A stretch of DNA of 64,000 nucleotides. Origin: Mauremys mutica (taxonomy: Eukaryota; Chordata; Testudines; Geoemydidae). The position numbers and the translations under genes are program-made. Below are positions 54,221 to 64,000 of the stretch, one piece after another. The stretch lies in NCBI RefSeq assembly GCF_020497125.1, contig NW_025422982.1, positions 1 to 64,000 on the forward strand, read 5' to 3'. How positions within the stretch are numbered: position 1 is the stretch's first letter; the number at the start of each line of letters is the position of its first letter. Below the pieces are notes generated by a model. The model did no database searches. It was not told where the DNA came from and was given only the letters and a program-made list of their open reading frames with translations.

Positions 54221-54977
54221 GGGAGCTGAAGGTCCATAGGTAACACCTGAGGGCCAGCCCTAGCTGGTGTGAATGGGGCAGCTCCATCCACCCCCAAGGG
54301 CAGCTGAGGGGCTGCTCCTGTGCCACCCCCAATCTCCATGGGGACTGGTGGGTGCCCCGAAGAGGCGGGGGGGGCCTGGGCGCCGGGCAGTGCCGCCGGA
54401 GGGGTGTTGGGAACCAGAGCGGATGCCCCTCCCACGCTGTAGCGTCCCCTCCCCAGCAGTACTTGGGGGCGGGGGGGGGCTGCCTCTCACCCTGTATCTG
54501 CGCAGCACCCGGCGGGACGGGCGTCTCCCATCTGGCTCGGGGGGGTGACGCAGCGCAGCGGGGGCCCTGCTCGTGGTTGGGGGGCCGGGCAGGGTCCAGT
54601 GGGACAGGCCCCGATCCCCAGGCCCTTGTTACACAGCGGCTCCAGCGCCCGACGACTAAAAAGCAGCCAAAGAACCCGCCCCGCCCGCTGCCCAGCGCCT
54701 GGGCTGCCATGGGCCCGGGGGTGCTGGATGGGGGCCGGCATGCGCCGGGAGACAGGCCGTCGGTATGGTATAGAGTGAGGCTCTGGAGCGGTAACTGGGC
54801 CCTCGCCCCGCCCGCGGCGGGCCCTTCCCGGCCGGCGCTGGCCCCACAAGGAGTCTGCGGGCCCCGGGGCGCAGGCCTGGGCTGGGCGTGGGGCTCCCCA
54901 CAGAAACGGGGGTGGCTCCCAGCCCCAGCTCGGCGCGGCCGAAGGAGCCGGTGGACTGGCCGCCCCGGCCGGCGGCG

Positions 54978-55250
54978 TCAGAGGGAGGTCTCCATGCTGT
55001 GCAGCGGGCTGGCGCAGGGAGCCGGCTTGGAGCCCTCGGCGCGGTGGCTGGCGTTGTTGTTGGTGTTGGGGGGGGGCCGGCGGGCGGCCTCGCTCTCCTC
55101 CACGTCGGTGTCGTCGATCAGGGGGATGTTGTGGGTGTAGTCGTTGAGCAGGAACTCCGGGGGGGCCATGAACTGGTGGATCGAGGTCTTGGAGTCCGGC
55201 TTCTCCAGGCCCTCGTAGAGCGAGCTACGGAACGCCTTCACCACGCGGAT
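54978..55250 (-). CDS. ATP2B3: Plasma-membrane calcium ATPase 3, terminal coding exon
   Basis: Last coding exon of a P-type Ca2+ export pump, encoding 90 residues and TGA at 54980-54978. It opens after the acceptor GGCGCCCAG with [20 protein letters not shown]. This is the second part of the b-type calmodulin-binding domain, so the exon is the one used by PMCA 'b' splice forms. [20 protein letters not shown] follows and distinguishes ATP2B3 from ATP2B2 (comparison from memory). The protein ends in [10 protein letters not shown], whose ETSL is a class I PDZ ligand. The stretch between is shorter than in human and contains [12 protein letters not shown]. Upstream exons would lie beyond 64000; none was found on minus between 55300 and the right edge. 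Tail-to-tail with CCNQ. Confidence 0.92.
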   Translation of the reverse strand: MRVVKAFRSSLYEGLEKPDSKTSIHQFMAPPEFLLNDYTHNIPLIDDTDVEESEAARRPPPNTNNNASHRAEGSKPAPCASPLHSMETSL

Positions 55251-55324
55251 CTGGGCGCCGGGGGCAAAGCGGGGGAAAGCCGGGTGAGTCCTCGGTGCCA
55301 AGCCAGGCGACGGGGCGACTAGTG

Positions 55325-55975
55325 CTCCAGACGAGAACCCAGGAGTCCTGGCTCCCAGCCCCCCCTGCTCTAACCACCAGCCCCCACCCCCCTCCCAGAG
55401 CTAGGAGAGAACCCAGGAGTCCTGGCTCCCAGCCCCACCTGCTCTAACCACCAGCCCCCACCCCCCTCCCAGAGCTGGGAGAGAACCCAGGAGTCCTGGC
55501 TCCCAGCCCCCCCCTGCTCTAACCACCAGCCCCCACCCCCCTCCCAGAGCTGGGAGAGAACCCAGGAGTCCTGGCTCCCAGCCCCCCTCTGCTCTAACCA
55601 CCAGCCCCCACCCCCCTCCCAGAGCTGGGAGAGAACCCAGGAGTCCTGGCTCCCAGCCCCACCTGCTCTAACCCACCAGCCCCCACCCCCCTCCCAGAGC
55701 TGGTAGAGAACCCAGGAGTCCTGGCTCCCCGCCCCCCCCTGCTCTAACCACCAGCCCCCACCCCCCTCCCAGAGCTAGGAGAGAACCCAGGAGTCCTGGC
55801 TCCCAGCCCCCCCCCCCCGCTCTAACCCACCAGCCCCCACTCCCCTCCCACAGCTGGGGGGAAAACCCAGGAGTCCTGGCTCCCAGCCCCACCTGCTCTA
55901 ACCCCCAGCCCCCACCCCCCTCCCCCCTCCCAGAGCTGGCAGAGAACCCAGGACTCCTGGCCCCCAGCCCTGAGA
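55325..55975 (-). repeat. Family A minisatellite upstream of the ATP2B3 last exon
   Basis: About nine reverse units of 71 bp (CCAGAGCTGGGAGAGAACCC, AGGAGTCCTGGCTCCCAGCC), in the last ATP2B3 intron, 75 bp from the acceptor. Confidence 0.92.
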
Positions 55976-56049
55976 ATGCACAATTACCTCTAGCGTGATC
56001 TCTCTGTCCACCCCTTGTTCTGCACCCTCTGTATCTAACCCCAAACACG

Positions 56050-57850
56050 CCCCTGTGCAGCCACCCACCCCATAGACGCCCCGTCTGTATCTATCCTACC
56101 CCATCCATCCCCCGCTCTGTCCTACCCCACATCCATCCATCCACCCACCCCATAGACGCCCCGTCTGTATCTATCCTACCCCATCCATCCCCCGCTCTCT
56201 GTCCTACCCCACATCCATCCATCCACCCACCCCATAGACGCCCCGTCTGTATCTATCCTACCCCATCCATCCCCCGCTCTCTGTCCTACCCCACATCCAT
56301 CCATCCACCCACCCCATAGACGCCCCGTCTGTATCTATCCTACCCCATCCATCCCCCGCTCTCTGTCCTACCCCACATCCATCCATCCACCCACCCCATA
56401 GACGCCCCATCTGTATCTATCCTACCCCATCCATCCCCTGCTGTGTCCTACCCCACATCCACCCACCCACCCCATAGACGCCCCGTCTGTATCTATCCTA
56501 CCCCATCCATCCCCTGCTCTGTCCTACCCCACATCCATCCACCCACCCACCCCATAGACGCCCCCTTCTGTATCTATCCTACCCCATCCATCCCCTGCTC
56601 TGTCCTACCCCACATCCATCCATCCACCCACCCCATAGACGCCCCGTCTGTATCTATCCTACCCCATCCATCCCCCGCTCTGTCCTACCCCACATCCATC
56701 CATCCACCCACCCCATAGACGCCCCGTCTGTATCTATCCTACCCCATCCATCCCCCGCTCTCTGTCCTACCCCACATCCATCCATCCACCCACCCCATAG
56801 ACGCCCCGTCTGTATCTATCCTACCCCATCCATCCCCCGCTCTCTGTCCTACCCCACATCCATCCATCCACCCACCCCATAGACGCCCCGTCTGTATCTA
56901 TCCTACCCCATCCATCCCCCGCTCTCTGTCCTACCCCACATCCATCCATCCACCCACCCCATAGACGCCCCATCTGTATCTATCCTACCCCATCCATCCC
57001 CTGCTGTGTCCTACCCCACATCCACCCACCCACCCCATAGACGCCCCGTCTGTATCTATCCTACCCCATCCATCCCCTGCTCTGTCCTACCCCACATCCA
57101 TCCACCCACCCACCCCATAGACGCCCCCTTCTGTATCTATCCTACCCCATCCATCCCCTGCTCTGTCCTACCCCACATCCATCCATCCACCCACCCCATA
57201 GACGCCCCGTCTGTATCTATCCTACCCCATCCATCCCCCGCTCTCTGTCCTACCCCACATCCATCCACCCACCCCATAGACGCCCCGTCTGTATCTATCC
57301 TACCCCATCCATCCCCCGCTCTCTGTCCTACCCCACATCCATCCACCCACCCACCCCATAGACGCCCCGTCTGTATCTATCCTACCCCATCCATCCCCTG
57401 CTCTGTCCTACCCCACATCCATCCATCCACCCACCCCATAGACGCCCCGTCTGTATCTATCCTACCCCATCCATCCCCTGCTCTCTGTCCTACCCCACAT
57501 CCATCCATCCACCCACCCCATAGACGCCCTGTCTGTATCTATCCTACCCCATCCATCCCCTGCTCTGTCCTACCCCACATCCATCCACCCACCCCATAGA
57601 CGCCCCGTCTGTATCTATCCTACCCCATCCATCCCCTGCTCTCTGTCCTACCCCACATCCATCCACCCACCCACCCCATAGACACCCCATCTGTATCTAT
57701 CCTACCCCATCCATCCCCCGCTCTCTGTCCTACCCCACATCCATCCATCCACCCATCCCATAGACGCTCCGTCTGTATCTATCCTACCCCATCCATCCCC
57801 TGCTCTGTCCTACCCCACATCCATCCACCCACCCACCCCATAGACGCCCC
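56050..57850 (+). repeat. 82-bp satellite-like array with block duplication
   Basis: About 22 units: CACCCCATAGACGCCCCGTC, TGTATCTATCCTACCCCATC, CATCCCCCGCTCTCTGTCCT, ACCCCACATCCATCCATC. Variants such as CTGCTGTGTCCTACC and GCCCCCTTCTGTATC recur in the same order 563 bp apart (56430-56640 and 56993-57203), showing a multi-unit block duplication. Confidence 0.93.
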
Positions 57851-60800
57851 CTGTGCCTGGCCGTGCCCCCCACAAAGAACAGGAGTGAGCCCAGCCTGCG
57901 GATAGTGCCCACGGGCCGTACGCTGCAACAGAGGGGATGGGGGGGGTGGAATGAGCATCGATTGGACACAAAGAAAGCGCAGCAACAGAAAAGTGGAAGC
58001 GCCTGTTTTCTGGGTTCAAGATCCCCGGCCCCCTGGGTTCTCAATGGCCCCCGCAGGCAGGGGAGGGGTGTTTACAGCCTCCCCACCCTTTGCTGGGCTC
58101 TTTCAACGCCCATTAACCCTGCCCCCCTCCCACGAGGTCAATGGGCCATCGCCCCATGGGGTCAGTGGGGCCAGAGCCCCAGGGGGGGTAAAGCACCGTC
58201 CCCGTTACACCTCCCACCCCTCGTGTGGGGCAGGGGTTGCCCCATTTGGGAGCTGTCACACCCGGGGGAGGGGGGGGCACAGGCTGGGCATGGGGGGGGC
58301 CCTGCACTTGTTTCGGGCTGTGCCAAACTCAGCCCTGGGGTGGGTCCCTCTGCCGCGGCTGTGCAGTGCATTGTGGGTAGGGCCTGCGCCCAGCCAGGGG
58401 ACGGGGCGGCCCCCCCCCCGGGAGACAGCGCATGCTAGAGCGGGACGCCCCCCCCCCCCGGCCAGCAGGACCCAGCGCCAGGCCAAGCTGCTCGCGCTGG
58501 AGCAGGGGGGTTGCAAGCAGAACAGGGCCCTGACCCCCCACCCCACTAGCCGCCCTGGGAAGGGGGCTGCGCTCACGGGCTGGGAACTAGGGAGGCAGTG
58601 TGTGTGTGGCGGGGGCTGGGCGGGGGAGCGGGAGCCAGGACTCCTGGGTTCATTCCCCCGCTGGGGAAGAAGACTGGTGGGTCAAGTGTGTGGGACTCCT
58701 GGGTTCCATCCCCGCCTCTGTCCCATTCTCCACTCTCAACCCCCCTCTGTCGGGGGCGGGGCTGACCCATCCCCTCTCTGAGCTCTGTGGGGCAGGGCCC
58801 AGCCCCCTGCCACCCACCGCAGCCGGCCGGGTTTTTGGCAGCGCTGCCCCCTCGCCAAGCCGTGCCCAAGCCGAGCACAACAGGGCGCCCTGGGCGGGCA
58901 GAGCAGGAGGCCTCGCTCCCGGGCTGCCGTGGGGGGCAGGCGAGAGTGCGGGAAACGTTCGGGGCTTCACGCCCACCCTTGCCGGCTCTGAACGGGAGCC
59001 GGGGCCTCCAGGCCACGCACCCCACCCCACCCCCGGGGCAGCCAGTGAAGAGGTGCCGGGGGGGCGGTTAAAGAGGCTGGGACAGCAAATAGAGCCCAGT
59101 CCCCCCCTCCCGTTCTGGCTGGGGGGTGTCGGGATTGGGTCCCTGCAGAGGCAAAGGGGGGGAGGCGGAGTGGGAGAAAAGGGGGGCAGAGGTGGGGTGG
59201 ACGTGGGCAATGAGGCGGGACTCTCCGCAGCTGTGCACTAGGTGGATGCCCCCCCCCGCCCCCCAGTGACCCCGGCTCACAAAAGCGGCTCAGAGGGAGG
59301 CTGGTTTGGGAGGCTGGAGGCTCAGGGCTCCTAGCTTGGGCTGGCTGCTGGGGCACATTGCCTCAGTTCCCCCCTCCGTCTATTCACCCCGTGAGCTCTG
59401 CGGGGCAGGGCCCCTGAGCGGGGGCAGGAGTGGGGGTGTCTCTAGGGGCCAGTGTGACAGAGGCTCCCGATCTCGGGGGGGGAGGGGGGGGTCCTGTGCC
59501 GCTCCTGGCACGAGAGGGGCTCTGCGGCCTCCTCCCATCGCTACGGGGTCAGGTTGGCGCTAGCAGCCCGGGTGTGGGGGATCTCTCACCCCTGGCCGTG
59601 AGCAGAAAGCAAAGTCAAGGATGGGATGGGGGTGGTCGGGGGATGAGGTGTGATTGAAGGACAGCCCCCCTCCCCCCCCCCAACACTCAAAAAGCACCAG
59701 ACTCCTGGCGGCCAGACAAGTGGCTCCGTCCCGGCTCCTCGTGGCAGCTGGAAGGGGGGGAAAACGGGGCTTGAGGTGGAAGGATAGTGGGGGGGGGGGC
59801 AGGGATGGGAGGAGCGTCGGGGGTGACGGTTTTGAAAGGGGGGGGCGTCCCGGGAGGAAGGGGGGGCAGCTCGCTGCCAAGCGGGCCCTGGGAATGGGCA
59901 AGCACAGGGGTGTGTATTTGTCGGGGGGGGTGGCAGCTCCCGCCCCCCCAGATACGGAGTCTCCCGGTCTGGCCAGTGGAGCCAATGCCCCTGCCCTTGT
60001 CTCGAGGGCGGGGGCCGTGCAGCGCCCTGTGTGACGGGGGGTCCCCCATCCTGGTGTGGCCGGGACCGCGCTGTGCTAGGTGCTGCACGTGCGCCTGGGA
60101 GAGCTTCCGCTCAGAACCCCACCACCTTGGCCACCCTCAGTCCCCACCCGGCTTGACCCACTGCGTAATTTACGAAGGGCCGGATCTGAATTGACATTAC
60201 TTTGAGCCTCGCCTGGGACGGGGGAAATTACACCCAATCCCCACCCCCTTCTTATATTCTGGAGGGGCCGGGGTGGGGGAAAGGTTCAGATTCGGTTTCC
60301 AATGGCTCCTGAAATGACCCTGCCAGGCCGCCCGGCCGCTGATCGGTTCCTAAAAGAAATCCAGCCTTTGCCACGACCCCGCTGGGCGCCATCGGGGGGG
60401 AGGGATGCGCCAGGACGGGGCGGGGCGGGGGGGTGGGGCAGAGGCGAACGAGACCCAGAGCTGTGTGGAGAGAAAAAGCAGCTAGAGAGAGAGAGAGATT
60501 GGGAAAAAAGACTCGCCAGCCAAAAGGGGGAGGGGTCCTGCGCGAGGGTTCCCCTGCCGGGACCGGGGCGCCAGACGCAAACGGACGACACCCGGCCACA
60601 CGAGAAGGCACCAAGAGTCCGGCCCAAGCAAATCCCACATACCCCCCTGGAGGGATTTCTGCCACCCAGGACGCCGGGGTTCCGCCCCGGGGGAGGGAGC
60701 GACAGGCCCCGCCTACCTCGCCATGCGCTTCTCAGAGGAGGAGAAAGGAAGTTTATCGGGGGAGGGAGCGCCCCAGATTTTGAGGGAGGCTGGGGGAGAG

Positions 60801-62815
60801 GGGGGCTGAGCGGCCCATGCAGGCCCATCTAGCCCGGTATCCCGCCTGCCCCCATCTCAGAGGAGAGGACTAGAGACCACCCCCGTCTGAGTGCAACCCC
60901 GGCTAACCTAGCCCCCCGGGAGACCGGAATTCCTGATCTGGTTTCTCTAACCCACTCATGCCCCAGTAGCCCATTGATAAGCTTGGCTCATGTGAAGTGA
61001 GTCACTCCAGATTCACACCAGGTCAGAATCCGATTCACGGGTGTGTTCGGCAGTAGAATCTGGCCTGTTTGGGGGTCCCCAAGGGGCCAGGGCAGCATGG
61101 AGGTCTCTGACCTCCCCCCACTCCCAAACGGGCAGGCACAGAAACACGGAGAAAAGGACACGGACACAAACACCGACCGCGAATGGGGCCAGATCCCCAG
61201 CTGGCGTCAACCGTTCCATTTCAGCGGGGGAAGCCACCCCCGAGGGACAGAAGAGGGAGCCAGTAAAGGGGTGTGGGGCAGGGCGGGGGTCTTGAATCAA
61301 CCGGCTAAAGGCAAAAGAGAGAAAGTGACCGTATGGCTTTAGGAAATGGAAATCCGGCTCGCCTGAGGTCGGGCAGAGAGCAGAGAGAGAACTGAAAAAA
61401 ATAGAGAGGAGACCAGCAGTGAGCATGGGGGAGCTGGGGCGGGGGGGAGGAGGGGGGACGTTAAATCTGTCTGGTTTTGTTGTTCAAAAGCACACAAGCA
61501 GTAAGAGCAAAACGGTCACTCACTCCCGATGGTGGCAGAAGTGGGATTGCCAGCGGAGAGAATTACGTGAGTAGGGGTAGAAAGATTGGTTACTTCGTGC
61601 AGCTGGCTGAGGACCGAGGAGCGGCGCCGCACGGCCCCCTGAAAGGAGCCGCTTCTCTTGAAGGTGCTAACTACTTCCATCTACGAGAGAGAAAATGAGA
61701 TACACAGAGACGTCGTCCACGCGTGGCACTGAGCATCGGGGGGGACAGCTGCAGAGATCTGGGGGGGCTTTAACAAAAAGCCCACGTCGCCGGCTGGGGT
61801 CGAGGGGATCTCGGCTTGGGGTTAAACCAACAAACCCGGCTCCAATCAGCTGGTGGCGGTGGAGAAACGCGTGGGAACGGGGCGCCCACCAGCGGCTCGG
61901 GAAGGGGCTGCAGAAGGAGCGGCCCCGTTTCCCAGCCACGCTTATGATTTGGGGGGGTTCCCCCTCCCCCAAGCCTATGGCTGGAGCCGAGGAGGCTGGG
62001 GAACCGGAGGGGGGGGGCGTGTGTCCATTGACGGCGGCTGGCTTGTGCAGAGCTTCCTGCTGGCTAAGGGACCGTGGGACCATCTGTCGGTAGAGAAACG
62101 TCCCAGCGTGATTTACACTGCGAATCCCCTTGGCGTTACGCAGCGGCCCCCTCGGGCCAGCCTGGTTCGACCGGCGGCTGCTGGCCCACGGGGAGGCTGC
62201 CCCCAGGCTCAGGGCCGGGCGACTGCCCGTGGGGAGGGGTGCCCTGTGGCTGCCGGCGAGGGTCAGAAAGTGTTGCCGGCTGGCAGGGGAGAGCTGCATG
62301 GGGGGGACCCTGATTTCTGGGAGCCAGGACTCCTGGGTTCTCTCCCGGCTCAGGGAGGGCAGTGGGACCCAGCAGTCAGAGCAGGGGGCTGGGTGGGTGC
62401 AGGGATGCACAGACGAGCGTCTCTCTGTCCTAGCACCACAAGCCGGGCTCTGCCCCTCACGTTAAGAAAGGAAGGAAACAGGTTACGAGTCGCCACGTCC
62501 CAAGAGATGCCGGCTGCAATCAGAAGGCAGGTTAGTAACCCAGGTCCTCTGAGGAGAGGCCCCGTACGCGGCCTCCTGCCCTCGCCCAGCCCCTGACCCC
62601 GGATTGCCGGAGCTCGGGTCACACCCTACACCGGCCGCGCTCACTCAGCTCTCCAGAGCCCAGAGCTGGGCCCAGAACGGGAGCCGGGGCTTTCCCTCGC
62701 CACCGAAAAATTCCAGGCAAGTTTCCCCCCCCGTTTTCCACAACATTTTCTGAGGAAAATTTCAACTTCTCCTGTTGCTGTAAGAAAGGGGGATTGGCAG
62801 AAAAATACAAACGTT
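57850..62815. other. Repeat-poor stretch, probably ATP2B3 intron
   Basis: About 5 kb without a long tandem array and without a recognisable exon on either strand. Single MIR-like remnants occur near 58630-58710, 59300-59400 and 62315-62390. A possible eroded SINE/LINE piece with GGCCCATCTAGCCCGGTATC lies at 60825-60845. The DNA has several G runs (59790-59840) and a GAGAGAGAGAGA stretch (60485-60497). Confidence 0.45.
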
Positions 62816-63330
62816 CAGCCCCTATTTCAAAAACTGCTCAGTTTGGTGACTGAAAACGGGATCATTTGGGCCATAAACGGCCAAAAGTGGAGTGTTTGGG
62901 GCTGAAACCCCAATATTTTGGTCTGAAAATGACCCAAACTGTAATTTTTGGCCAAAACCAGTATTTTGGATGGAAAAAAATATATTTTCATCAACCATTT
63001 TTGGTTGAAAACTTCTGAAAACTGGATATTTTTGACCAAAAATGGCCCAAACCAATGTGTGTTTGACCAAAAACTGCATTTTTGGTCTGAAAACCAATTA
63101 TTGTCATTCCAAAATGTGCCCGAACCAGAATGTGTCTGACCAAAGCCACATATCTGTGGCCCCCAAATGGCTGAAAACTGCCTTGTTTCACTCCAGCATT
63201 GAGTATTTTGTGCCCAAAATCGAAACATTTTTCAGGCCAAACCTATTCTTTTCCCCAGCAACCAAACAATTTGAATTTTTCCCACTGAAAACCTTAGGGG
63301 TCCGTCTCCGAAACAAAATCCTTGTTTTGT
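62815..63330 (+). repeat. AT-rich degenerate TTTTGG/CCAAAA repeat
   Basis: Imperfect repeats of TTTTTGGCCAAAA, TTTTGGTCTGAAAA and GACCAAAAACTGCAT at about 40-60 bp spacing, the only strongly AT-rich block in the window. Open frames here are repeat translations. Confidence 0.75.
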
Positions 63331-63717
63331 AGAAAACACTGGAGGAATCGTCTACCATTCGCCGATATTCCTCAGCTTTCTCCGATCGCATCTGCTGACC
63401 TCCTGCCTGGGGAATTCCTTCCAGCTCCCAAACAAGGATGCCCGGGGATGGCCCCAGGGTGAATTGGGCTGTCACCCCCTTAAGAACTGGCACCTTATAG
63501 CCAGCCACAGTCAGTCCGGCTCCCTCTCCCGCGTCCAAAATAACCTTAACTCTGCCCACTCCCCACACCCTGGGGTCAGAGGTGCATGATGGAGTGCAGT
63601 GGGCTCAGGAGGGGGCCATGCAGAGGGAAGAGTTAAGGTTTGGGGCAGGGGAAATCACATCTCCCGTCTGGGGCTCATTCGGCTACAGGGCCAGGGCTGA
63701 AATCCATCCCCCTAAGG

Positions 63718-64000
63718 CAGGGGTCCCCAACGCGGTGCCCGTGGGTGCCATGGCGCCCGCCGGGGCATGTAAGTGTGCCCGCATCCTGGCCAGCGGACGA
63801 GCATCCGCTGAAATGCCGCTGACAAGCTGCGTCATCCACAGGCATCGATGCCGAAATGCCGCCAATTTTCAGCGGTATTTCAGCGGCGACGCCTATTGAC
63901 GTTACCGCTTGTCGGCGGAATTTCGGCGGATGCTCGTCTGCCGCCACGGTCCTCCCCGGCTTGTCATCTGGCGCCCACCAGACGAAAAAGCTTGGGGAGC
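63718..64000 (+). mobile_element. Non-autonomous hAT-like element, cut by the window end
   Basis: Begins CAGGGGTCCCCAACGCGGTG and reaches CCAGACGAAAAAGCTTGGGG at the edge; TCCCCAA and TTGGGGA are the matching terminal inverted repeats. An internal perfect 13-bp inverted repeat (63796-63808 and 63926-63938) can fold a 140-bp hairpin. No transposase. Confidence 0.75.

Larger units (their letters stand above)
52760..54977. other. CCNQ/ATP2B3 convergent intergenic DNA, probable ATP2B3 3' UTR
   Basis: Mostly non-repetitive apart from a MIR-like copy and array at 53825-54215. A short AT-rich patch lies at 53240-53290 and another, with TAAATATAGATCTATATATTCAG-like sequence, at 53550-53610. No conserved coding frame was recognised. 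The ATP2B3 3' UTR probably occupies its right part. No AATAAA for CCNQ was found on plus. Confidence 0.4.

Noticed and set aside
62822..63332. Open frames of up to 133 residues rich in Phe, Asn and Trp
   Set aside because: They follow the degenerate TTTTGG/CCAAAA repeat on both strands; low-complexity peptide with no family match.
55300..64000. Penultimate ATP2B3 exon or the 'a' splice exon
   Set aside because: No minus-strand segment resembling the calmodulin-binding LRRGQILWFRG or the alternative a-type insert was found; these exons probably lie beyond the right edge.

Overview
This is vertebrate nuclear DNA, most likely from a turtle and certainly from a non-mammalian amniote. It holds five orthologues of human Xq28 genes with short exons and canonical GT-AG introns. 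The spaces between exons are filled by GC-rich minisatellites, MIR/CORE-SINE-like fragments, a CR1-like fragment and small hAT-type elements. The species call is inferred from that repeat mix and was not tested by a search.

Layout, left to right: FLNA (minus strand; first ten coding exons down to the window edge, 1-11920, plus a probable non-coding first exon at about 18154-18262); a repeat-filled intergenic stretch (18300-25620); HAUS7 (minus, 25716-32364); DUSP9 (minus, coding 36854-39091, probable non-coding first exon ending at 42105, 3' UTR reaching about 34870); CCNQ/FAM58A (plus, 49127-51606); and the terminal coding exon of ATP2B3 (minus, 54978-55250). From about 57850 to the end no exon was recognised; this is probably ATP2B3 intron. 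DUSP9(-) CCNQ(+) ATP2B3(-) is the human block ATP2B3(+) CCNQ(-) DUSP9(+) inverted as a unit, while HAUS7 sits on the FLNA side of DUSP9 instead of next to BGN as in human.

The genes have unrelated cell functions: actin cross-linking (FLNA), augmin-dependent spindle microtubule branching (HAUS7), ERK dephosphorylation (DUSP9), the CDK10 cyclin partner (CCNQ) and plasma-membrane calcium export (ATP2B3). They are linked by conserved synteny, not by a pathway.

The main unusual signal is how the tandem repeats interact with the genes. (1) Two FLNA introns and one HAUS7 intron contain arrays or copies that include a splice site plus the first or last 20-50 nt of the adjacent exon, giving a dozen decoy splice sites next to the real one in each FLNA case. 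(2) The most widespread minisatellite looks like the tRNA-related head of a MIR-like SINE, and loci at 40130-42090, 50680-50802 and 53825-54215 show the unit joined to the rest of the SINE. (3) HAUS7 exon 8 carries one extra base in a run of seven G (26222-26228) that breaks an otherwise well-conserved reading frame. (4) CCNQ is preceded by a 62-bp tandem array of CRE-like and AGGTCA motifs, and HAUS7 by an array of GC boxes. Almost all long open frames in the window are repeat translations and were left out.
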